From assembly GCA_030248225.1 (NCBI GenBank), contig JASANE010016415.1, positions 1 through 64,000 on the forward strand: DNA of 64,000 bases, given 5' to 3'. Source of the stretch: Trileptium ribeirensis (taxonomy: Eukaryota; Nematoda; Enoplea; Enoplida; Thoracostomopsidae). Of this stretch, positions 54,861 to 64,000 are shown piece by piece (the stretch's first letter is position 1; each line of letters begins with the position of its first letter). Under the pieces are notes generated by a model. That model was given only the letters and a program-made list of their open reading frames with translations, searched no databases and was not told the DNA's origin. A program made the position numbers and the translations under genes.

Positions 54861-55898
54861 CAATTTGGTTCGGGGTGGGGCAGTAGCCTTCCGTTTTAGT
54901 CTTTCGCTTAATATATGCTCCATAAGCGCGTGTTTAGTATAACGAGGACGGCATAGCCTACATATAGCTTATGCCCTTCAACTTGGCTTCAAAAAGGAAT
55001 CAACTAATAGAACTTTGCGCCGCAGCAGTCTGATTGTTTTAAATTTTGAAACAAATCCACCAACAGTATTTTATTAAAGAAGCGATTATTGCAGCCGGTA
55101 TGTATGGCTTTACTAAATATCGCTAAGCCAAGTAGGTAAAACAATGTCGAAAATACATGCAATGCAGCAAAAAATGCCACAATACAGATTTATATAACGA
55201 TTAAAGTGGTATATACATACAATCAGTGTTTTTGAGACAATATATATCGATTTGTAGTGATTTTGTATATACATTCTGAATCTGTTTTCTTTCTCTCCGG
55301 AGTCGTGGACAGAAAGAAATTAAAGATTTTCCTCCAAGACTAGCCTCTTCTATGTAGCATTGCACAGCTATATATACATCATGTATATAAATTCTTTGCC
55401 CATATCAACTTTAAGGCTTCCCGTTTTCCTTAGGAAAATATATTTTATGTTGACGTATCTCTCAACTCACAGACAAATAAAATTAGTTTCTGTCATTTTT
55501 AGAAACGGGTAGATTGGGAAACTTGGGACTGGGCAAATTTCCTGTTGTCTCATCTCGTTGTGGGACACCGGAAAACTTGGAAAATAATTGACGGAGGCAA
55601 GACGAGCCACCGAAGGTGGCGAGTCGCAGCCGGACGCGTACATTTAACTTTATATATATCAATATACTAGACGCAAAATTTCAATTTTCTCTGTGACTTT
55701 TTTTTGTTTGTCACAGACAGGTCTGCAGGTTGAACGCCTGGGCCGATTTTAGAAATTTTTTTTCTTCCTGTTGCATATTCTCTTGCGGAGTGCCCTTTCA
55801 TTGAGCACTTTTTTCTACGAAAATTGCTTTGTACTCAAAATTAAGCAAATGTTGCTCAAACTTAGGGATTTTTGCCATTTTTTCAGCTTTTTCACCGC

Positions 55899-56240
55899 AT
55901 CTCGACAACCGTTCGTGCTATTTCGGCGATTTTTTTTACATAAAATGTATTTTCACGTTTTCTAAACAGCTGTATATAGCTGATTGACGTATTTCATCTC
56001 TTTCCTTAAAAATTAAGCAAATTCTCTTAAAATTGAGTTAGGGAAACCTAAGTTCATCATATCTCGACAACCGTTCGTGCTATCTCGGTCATTTTTTGAC
56101 ATAACATGTACCTTCACGTTTTCTAAGACTGTATACGAGTGATCTACTTACCTTTATAAATTCTCTTAAAATTAAGCAGTCTCTTAAAAATGAGCGAACA
56201 TTATTTTACATAATAAATTCAGTTTCTTAAAATTGTTTTC
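55899..56240 (+). repeat. 162-bp tandem repeat, two units
   Basis: ATCTCGACAACCGTTCGTGC occurs at 55899 and 56061, each followed by TTCACGTTTTCTAA at the same distance and by runs of TCTTAAAATT-type sequence. Diverged AT-rich extensions flank it. Confidence 0.75.
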
Positions 56241-56957
56241 ATGGTGAAAATTCGAAGATGAGGTGTAGCTACTCAATTTAAATGAGTATGTTACTTTTAA
56301 ACTGTTACCAAAAATGTTAGAAATTCCACAAGCTGTATGCACTATTCACGCCGTTGTTAACCACCATGCCTCCGTCACCCACGTTTACGTGTTACTAGTA
56401 ATAATTAGCATTCCGATGAGCTTGGGTTGTACAATGGCCACTGCAATGTAGTAACAATTAAATTTGCCACGGTAACAACTATCATCTACTTTGTTCAGAA
56501 ACAACTATGTAGGTAAGCCGTTACCATTGCACATTTCACAAAAATTACTTTCTTGTACAAGTCCGGTAGCTATAGCTATGGTCACTACAGTTGCAAAAAT
56601 TATGCGCAAATGGTCGTGCTATTATGTACATTTTATGTGCAGTGGTAGCGCAAGGCTAGTTAACCCGTGCGGCTGGTGCACGCACTAATGTAAATGATAC
56701 CGGTTTATACTCAGTAAATAATTATGTTACTGTATTACGTGAAACAGTACGACTTCACCCATATGCTACCCGTACCAAACACCCATGCAGACACTTAAAT
56801 GCCCAGTAATATTCCATTCACCTTCAGTTCACCACCAGCGCTGAAACTTTGTTTTAGGCTTTGCTACGATAAACTTGTTTTAGCAATTGCGTCCAGAACA
56901 GCTTGCCTCGACAGATTAGCAACGAAATATCAGTATAGTATCTATCGCTCAACCCAT

Positions 56958-57309
56958 GTTGCAATATCGAAAATTTTATTTAGAATTTATAGACATTTCA
57001 AAAGCAACACATTATCTATCTATAAGTTTTCTTACAACAGTTGCGATGAAGTACCTAGTTCACAGCAAATCATTTAACATAAAATCAATTATGCTCCGAC
57101 TACATTTATTTCTCAGTTAAAGACTCAAAACTTGTTGCAATATCGAAAATTTTATTTAGAATTTATAGACATTTCAAAAGCAACACATTATCTATCTATA
57201 AGTTTTCTTACAACAGTTGCGATGAAGTACCTAGTTCACAGCAAATCATTTAACATAAAATCAATTATGCTCCGACTACATTTATTTCTCAGTTAAAGAC
57301 TCAAAACTG
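56958..57309 (+). repeat. 176-bp tandem duplication, apparently identical units
   Basis: GTTGCAATATCGAAAATTTT starts at 56958 and 57134. The units read identically by eye. This is a very recent duplication or an assembly duplication. Confidence 0.95.
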
Positions 57310-58399
57310 CTATAAATTTATCAACAAAAATGTAATTTTTTCAATTTGTGTTGATGTTCAAGTAAATTTAGCAATTTCCAATGAAATTAGGATACATTTC
57401 GGTAAAACACCAGTTTTACTGGTTCTGTTTCGGATGAGGGAAACCAGATACACCAAAGATGTTGGAGACTCGAGCTCACCGCTGTAAGGAATACAATTGC
57501 GGAAAGGTTAAGTGTGTCCAAAGTTTCACATCCAAAACACGACTCAATCTCCGGAAATCTACTTTTTGGTTTTCCCATTTTCAGGGGGTATACCGCCCCA
57601 GCTGGTTCCGGACTTCTAATTGTGTGATTCATCGCCATATAAGCAAAAATTGACCTATGGGTAAGGAGGTATGGGGTTTGAATAATACTAATTATTTTCT
57701 AGGCTAAAAAGATCGAAATACCCATCAACACCCATACAAACCCTAACTCAAATCAATAATTATAATTAACATCACCTTTATCACTGGATATAGTTCAATC
57801 CCTTACAGGGTTTGAGATGATTGGGTCTCCAAATACTACTGAGGTATTACTTAACATATTGTACTTTTCCCACCCCAAACAAAGTCCATTTATTCTCCAT
57901 ATTGCTATACAAAGACACATTTCGCTAGCCTTTTGAAATATACAAATATACATTAAAATATGTAATGGAAGCATAAATCCAACTTAATTAGGTATTAAAA
58001 CATTAAACTGAGAACTTGTGAAAGAAATACTATATTTACAACGCAAACTATTCATTCGTAAACATGTTATATACTTGATACATAGCTGCTCAAGGTCTGT
58101 CGGGTAAAGGAATAGATCGTCCCAACCTGGAAGAGGCTGTCGTGTTGACAGTTAGAAACGAAAATTTTGACTGCACAAAATTTACTCAAATAGCTAAAAT
58201 TTCCATTTTGCGTGTTTGCGGCACGTGGGAATGGTGCAGTGCGGCTTGGATATGGCTTAGGGGCGGTCCGACAGTTACGCGGTCGCACACTCCACGGGCA
58301 CTACTCTATTAATGTATATATACATACTGGTAAAACATATTACATAATAGTAAAATTCGAACGAAAGTTACAGGTGCAACACAAAGTTACAATCAATAT
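57310..58399. other. No supported gene
   Basis: A GC-richer island at 57420-57640 has short frames on both strands and, on the minus strand, an acceptor-like TTCCTTACAG. None of the frames has a recognisable domain. Confidence 0.3.
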
Positions 58400-58635
58400 A
58401 CATATTCGCCAAAAACGCTGTCGCAATTTAAACGAACAATATCAAACAGCATTCGAAGTTCGAACAAATTCTATTCCACAGCGAATAGAAATATGTTTGA
58501 ACAATCGAACATTTCTCGAACTAAAATCTTTACTTATAGGTTGTGATGTAAATATTAAAAAAGCCTCAAATTTCGAGTAACGCTCAAAACAATGTTCCAA
58601 CTTTTTCTATGGTTCAATTTCTGGCGAATACAGAC
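58400..58635. mobile_element. CGAAC-rich TIR element
   Basis: The left end near TATTCGCCAAAAACGCTGTCGC and the right end TTTCTGGCGAATACAG are imperfect inverted repeats. The inside is rich in TCGAACAA words, as in 46080-46305 and 62418-62654. No ORF. Confidence 0.6.
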
Positions 58636-60182
58636 ACCGCCTACAAATCTATCACGAACAGTAGTACAATATATGCAATCGGAAACAGCATACAGATGAA
58701 GCGCCAAAATAGCAGCTGAGTCGTTTTGTATAAAGAGCGCAATATAATACTACTTCCTCAGGAGAAATACATAACCACTGTCAATATCAACATAAATTTT
58801 AAAATTTTGTTCGAAAGGTGTCAAAATTAGTTTTACACCAATCTAATGATTTTTCAATATTATTCTATTTTATATTAATGTATTTTTCTATATTTATTGT
58901 TTGATACCTGTACGAAGGTTCCCTGAGTAGTGTATCGCTGCTACATAGCTAAACCCTATACGTATGTACAAACATTACTGAGATTATGGTACTTATACTG
59001 TATTAATTACATAGCCAATAAATTTATATAATGTATTAATGTATATCTCTGGGGAAGAGAAACTGCATTGTTATGAAGCGTGGTCGTGTCTTTCTTAATA
59101 GCACTACCCAGGCCGAAATTTGTCAATTTTAGAGATACAGCTATTATTTTGGTACTATTCGCTCCAAGAGCTGAGTCAAAAAATATCCACTGCGGTCTTT
59201 TTTATGACAATTTTTTGATTGTTGTGTCTTCCCCATTGGCTTAGCCTTAGGATTTAACATAAAATAATGGCAATAACTTCTTAATCTATGAGCTTATTTT
59301 ACCACTATTCGAGTCAGATCGTCACCGATTGGTAGATCAATATAATATGCATTTATCGACAACTTTTTTTTCGAAAATTTTGGGTTCCAAGGGAGAACTT
59401 CCACATGGCCAGCCAATTTTCACTGTCAACTCCAAAATATAAAATGCTGTAAAGATAGTCGCAATGCATATTCATTGACTCAGCTGGTCAGCGATAATTA
59501 ATACCAAAATTATCGCTTTAAATTCAAAATTGCCTAATTTTTGGCCAGGACAGAGCTAATAGGAAAGACCCGTATGATCATTAAATTTGAAGAAATAAGA
59601 ATGTTTCTGTGCTTGTTTCCTGCACATAATACCAATACCAATCATCACAAACGCTGAATATACCGAACAGTGGTGAAACACATGATAAAAATAATTTGAA
59701 ATCTATTATTATACTTGAAATGCGCTGTCATAAACAGTTACAGGATTATTAGTTTTGAGCTATGTACTAGAAAAAGGAGCATTAAAACAAAACGCTCAAT
59801 ATGTTTTGTGCAACATCACGGAACCAGTCATGTGTTCAGTAGACCGAGAATAATAGATATAATATAAATTATGAAATTATCATTCAAACGATAATTAATC
59901 GTGGCGAACTATTACAATGTAATTAGCTCGTCGTGGTTCTAAACCAAAACAACGTAGACACTCATTGAATAAAAAAAGCAAATTTATTAGCAATACCATG
60001 TTACTGCTACAACGCGTATACCTGACGTCGGCATATACATCCGTTGTAACTGTCGCACGTCGCAATCCAATTTAGTCGTCTTTTTTGTTACCAGAACTCT
60101 GCAAAATAGGAATTATTATAATGGAATAATAGTATTGATAGTAGCGACGTGGTAATAATAGCATTCAACAGTAGCAAATTTT
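58636..60182. other. Mostly non-coding; one short kinase-like phrase on the minus strand
   Basis: No supported gene. Minus strand, about 59145-59050, reads LKLTNFGLGSAIKKDTTTLH, which resembles a kinase DFG region with the Asp replaced by Asn. It is too short to call. Confidence 0.25.
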
Positions 60183-60703
60183 ACTCGCGAAAAGAACACT
60201 AGCGAACTTTTATTCCTATCCATGACTGCACCAAAAATAACACTTTTGTCAAAATTTTACTCGCGAAAAGAACACTAGAAATTTTATTCCTATCCATAAC
60301 TGCACCAAAAATAACACTTGTCAAAATTTTACTCGCGAAAAGAACACTAGAGATTTTATTCCTATCCATAACTGCACCAAAAATAACACTTTTGCAAAAA
60401 TTTTACTCGCGAAAAGAACACTAGAAATTTTGTTCCTATCCACAACTGCACCAAAAATAACACTTTTGTCAAAATTTTACTCACGAAAAGCACACTAGCG
60501 AATTTTATTCCTATCCATAACTGCACCAAAAATAACACCTTTGTCAAAATTTTACTCGCGAAAAGAACACTAGAAATTTTGTTCCTATCCACAACTGCAC
60601 CAAAAATAACACTTTTGTCAAAATTTTACTCACGAAAAGAACACTAGCGAATTTTATTCCTATCCATAACTGCACCAAAAATAACACTTTTGTCAAAATT
60701 TTT
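60183..60703 (+). repeat. Minisatellite of ~74-bp units, seven copies
   Basis: Units begin ACTCGCGAAAAGAACACTAG (two have ACTCACGAAAAG) at 60183, 60259, 60331, 60405, 60479, 60554 and 60628. Each contains CCTATCCATAACTGCACC and AAAATAACACTTTTG. Unit length varies from 72 to 76 bases. Frames across it only translate the repeat. Confidence 0.95.
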
Positions 60704-61342
60704 ATCTCGAATCAAACTGAGCCTGATAACGGTCAAGATTGTGAAAGGTTCAAGGATATACTTAGGTTGTAATACTGTAACTAGTTACACATAATAACTT
60801 TGTTCGCAAAATTTGTAGCTCAAACCAGAACAGCATTTCGTCCCCTTAGAAGCAAAACCGCGTGACATTTTTTATTTAGAAAATTACCTTTTTTATCAAA
60901 TACAACGCAACCGGCATGTGCACATTGTGACAAAATCGTGTGTCTGATGTGTATTTGAAGAATAAATTACGGTGAAGCAAATCTGCGTTAACTCGCACTA
61001 GTTTTTACTTCATAAAGCCAAACTCACGTAAGTAACTGGCAAAGTCGCTTATGTGATTCTTGCACTAGTAAAAGATAGCACGCTGTAACCACCAGTTACT
61101 GACCAGAGCCACGTAAGCAACATTGTAGTTATGTATTGTGTTGCGTGATAAACTGCTCTAAGTACAAAATAATGGGTTTGGCACCTTCTGTTGTCAACAT
61201 AATTCATATATATATTTCGATATTCCACTATCCGAATGCTTGAATGGATGTAAACGCCCGAAAGAGAAAATAGTCAGCTGATTTTCTTGCACCAGCGATG
61301 TGAAAGCGCAAAAAAACTAATGGTAATGAGAGTGACATTAAT

Positions 61343-62345
61343 GATCGACAGTCTATTATCCTCGAGTCTGCGGTGATGAAAAGGAAGAGGGGAGAACCTA
61401 TGAAGTAGGCAGTGTTACAATGGATGATGCCGTACCTGCTATAAAGGATATTTTAGACCAGCTTGCACATTTGCCAGATCACAAGGTTATGGAAAGTCGC
61501 ATGCTAATAATGACAAATCACAGTGGATGCTCTAAATGTTGTCAAGGAAGAACGATTCCTGTATGTCATTAAGTAGCTCTCTGAACCTGCCTCCCATAGG
61601 TACAAGTGCATTGAATACTTCATGGAATCGAGCCGGACTTGCTACGGAGCTTTCCGGCGTTAACGCTGTATGGGCACCACATACGACTCAATCATGGAAG
61701 CCCAGGCGCAAGTTGAATTGTGTATTCGAACCACATTATTTAAGTGTGACAGCGCACTCGCTGACAGTATTCCGCGTTCCCCTTTCCCGAGCGAGTTTGT
61801 CTTTCTATAAGAGGAAATAATTGAACAAAGCTTCCCTATTCACTATTTGCAACGAGAAAAACAGATAATGCAGCTCGCAATGTCATCACAGTTGTTTGTA
61901 TATGAGCGCAAAGCGCTACTGTGGCGCCAGAAATCTTGAATTATTAAGTGTGAAACAATGCACTCAACAATCGAGGTACTGCAGCGGATAAACTTTTTCG
62001 ACTTGGCGGCATTGACACGACGTGTGGTGCAGAATAGACCAGCCAATACGGCTGGTTGTAATCTAAATTGGCTTCGCATAATCTGGTTATTCTAACAAAC
62101 CAAAATTAACCACACTCCGCTTTTTACAAAGAAAACCATGGTGAAGGCGATAATATAGGAACAGTCACGCGTAAAAGAAAACTCGTCGGTGCTTCCCTGT
62201 TTCAATTTGGTAAGCAACTCCAGCATGCTCCCAGTATCGCCGGCAAAAAATCCGATCTGCTGTTATTGCCGCAATCTGGCGCCATACCGCCTACATGCAA
62301 ATATCCAAACACAAGACAGTCTCCGCGACATACATGAGAATTTGG
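61343..62345 (+). pseudogene. Decayed mobile-element-like ORF cluster
   Basis: Several consecutive fragments in changing frames look protein-coding. Around 61370-61550 comes MDDAVPAIKDILDQLAHLPD and its flanks, around 61840-61930 a Gln/Leu/Arg-rich helix, around 61955-62090 TRRVVQNRPANTAGCNLNWL. Last, around 62150-62300, comes KRKLVGASLFQFGKQLQHAP followed by a KKSDLL segment. Together they resemble one protein of several hundred residues broken by stops and frameshifts. I do not recognise the family with certainty; a DNA-transposon or other repeat-encoded protein is my best guess. Confidence 0.35.
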
Positions 62346-62417
62346 TCTCCAATGTCGAGAGTGTATGGTCACCAGATTGTTTTGCTATCAAATGATAATA
62401 ATGTACTTAATAAATCA

Positions 62418-62654
62418 CAGTACTCGTCAGAAATGATTTCGAACGAGCAAACATCGAACACAAATGGATCAAACTTACTAATTCCGGAACAAGACTCGAT
62501 CACTACTTGTACAAACTTTTAAGGTTCTTAAGCAAATTTAAAAAGCCCGCTAAAAATTATGAGCACGTCTGGAACAGAATTCGAACACATTTTGGTATTT
62601 CTCGACCGAGCAGCAAAAGAACATGGAGCGAACAGCACTTCTGGCGAGTATAGT
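62418..62654. mobile_element. CGAAC-rich TIR element
   Basis: Left end CAGTACTCGTCAGAAATGA and right end CACTTCTGGCGAGTATAGTA are imperfect inverted repeats. Its tips resemble those of the CGAG-rich MITEs (CAGTACTCGCCAAAAATGA), so the two families probably share an ancestor. About 237 bp, no ORF. Confidence 0.7.
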
Positions 62655-64000
62655 ACAACGAATTGTAGTAAAAGCCGCTGTGTAGGTGAGAAATTGTCCC
62701 GCGCTCGACATCCGATTAGAAATAGGGCGAACAAGATGTTGCAACGCCTGGTCGAGTTCGTCAAATTAAAGTGGCATTATGTAGCGCATGTTAGGTAATG
62801 TATGTGCTGGATGGAAAACTAAATTAATCCTATATCAATACTCAGCCGTATTTCACGTGTTACTGAACGCCTAAAAATTAAATGGCTTCCGGAAGTGCAA
62901 CTTCGCTAAGCGGGTTTTGCTGCGCGCGGAGGCAGCGACCCCCGATTACAAACGAGACGGGTTGGGCCGAATGAATGCTTGACCGAGCGGACCGGACAGA
63001 TCTTGGATCCAAACAGGTCTGGCCGAGCCGCAATATTTCAGCCAGTTTTCACCTCCAATGAATAAAAGACGTTGTGTAGACACTGATCAAAATAAACACC
63101 GAGCAGAATTAGGATGATTGGTATAGCCACGTAGCGTTGACCGTAGTGGTGAAAGTGATTGATTATTCAAGTGCGTATTTTGTCACTTACGTGGTTTCTA
63201 CAAAGAAGATATGTTCACATTCATTGCTTCACGTTAAAACAAAAAACACGGAAGCGACAAATTTGGTTATAGTACACGAGCGTGTATCAATTTTTTGAAA
63301 ACGAATGTGTATTCAATGGCAGCAGCAGTGGGTGACCGAATAGTATCTATAACGTGTTTTATACTACTGTACAGCTAACTAGCAAAAAACTTTGTATCTC
63401 AAAGCTATACTAATGGCACTTACGTGGTTTTGCACCTAAGGGTAAGATTTGTGCAAAATCGAGATAACATCTGCTCAAAATCTGACCGTGAGTTTGTTCA
63501 AAATCTTAACACAATGTGTTTAAGATTTTAATAATGTTATAAATTTTAATTAGCATTTTTGTTTATTTGAACGTTTCAATTTATTGAAACTATTCAAATT
63601 TTTGAAGCATCTTATTCTACAACCTATCAAAGACAAAATGCACGAATATCGAGATGATTTTCAAGCGTTCAGATAAACGAACCGTACTGACAAAATAATT
63701 AAAAAAGAACGTTAAAATTTTGAAGCTTCTGTTCCGATTTGAGCTCCAAATGTTAACCACACCAAGAGTCAACGATAGTCGACTCTACATTAGAGTGTGA
63801 CACTCTTCAGTTTTCCCATGCTATCTTAAGTGAAACGCCACGGTGGTTTCCCCCTAACCCCTAGTTTATGACCCAACAAGGGGGTCATAACCATGATTAC
63901 CCTACCCATGCTCTTGCAACACCACATCCAGACTCCCAGGTTTATGGACCAACGATTTATACTCCATTGATGTTCAGAGACCACTAAATTTGTAGCCCAC
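62655..64000. other. No supported gene at the window end
   Basis: A phrase CACTTACGTGGTTT occurs twice (about 63185 and 63418). A perfect 9-bp hairpin TTATGACCC/GGGTCATAA lies at 63866-63874/63882-63890. I see nothing else. Confidence 0.35.

Noticed and set aside
60078..60112. Minus-strand TTTTGCAG acceptor followed by a short frame ending in Lys-Asp-Asp-stop and a downstream AATAAA, as a terminal exon
   Set aside because: Only eight codons, and no upstream exon on the minus strand fits; too little to support.
60362..60592. 76-codon frame with repeated Leu-Phe-Leu-Val motifs resembling a membrane protein
   Set aside because: It is a translation of the 74-bp minisatellite, whose unit length is not kept in frame.

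Overview
The window looks like an invertebrate nuclear genome, and I lean towards a nematode. It is AT-rich and gene-poor, with seven recognisable exons of one kinase gene separated by introns of 1 to 6 kb. Their splice acceptors are mostly short TTTCAG or TTTTAG types, and LTR, non-LTR and TIR repeats are abundant. The nematode placement is inference: no rRNA, mitochondrial or other diagnostic gene is present, and I saw no tRNA gene.

Region 1 (1-6.5 kb, + strand) is an LTR retroelement of the Ty3/gypsy type. A broken envelope-like gene with signal peptide, basic cleavage motif, hydrophobic fusion-peptide-like segment, transmembrane segment and tail lies UPSTREAM of pol. Its last part is in the same reading frame as an uninterrupted protease-RT-RNase H-integrase frame, separated from it by one TGA codon. 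Region 2 (6.5-10.9 kb, + strand) holds two intronless open genes: a 1151-aa zinc-finger-bearing UPF1-like SF1 helicase and a 211-aa NADAR-family protein. Both are visibly more GC-rich than their surroundings.

Region 3 (10.9-32 kb) has no clear full gene. It has one odd Arg/Cys-rich then Asp-rich small ORF, a few weak exon-like relics, and a stretch (20.2-28 kb) unusually rich in perfect hairpins. This stretch includes a 10-member tandem hairpin array with a compensatory base-pair change, a run of adjacent hairpins at 23.8-24.6 kb, a 160-bp tandem repeat and TATA-like elements. It also has a TIR element whose empty site is preserved in a neighbouring duplicate.

Region 4 (32.7-49.2 kb, - strand) is a MAP3K gene of the ASK1 / MAP3K5 / NSY-1 family. 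Seven exons with matching splice phases run from just before the kinase domain to subdomain IX. The N-terminal regulatory exons and the C-terminal kinase and coiled-coil exons were not found. Its introns contain TIR elements, satellite-like repeats and G-run elements. Region 5 (49.4-64 kb) carries a 5'-truncated, frameshifted RTE-type LINE in the next upstream intron or flank, recent tandem duplications (455 bp and 176 bp), minisatellites, more TIR relics and a decayed mobile-element-like ORF cluster near 61.3-62.3 kb.

The host kinase would act in stress signalling. The helicase and NADAR protein are candidates for nucleic-acid surveillance and NAD/ADP-ribose-type chemistry but have no demonstrable link. 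The rest is mostly mobile DNA.
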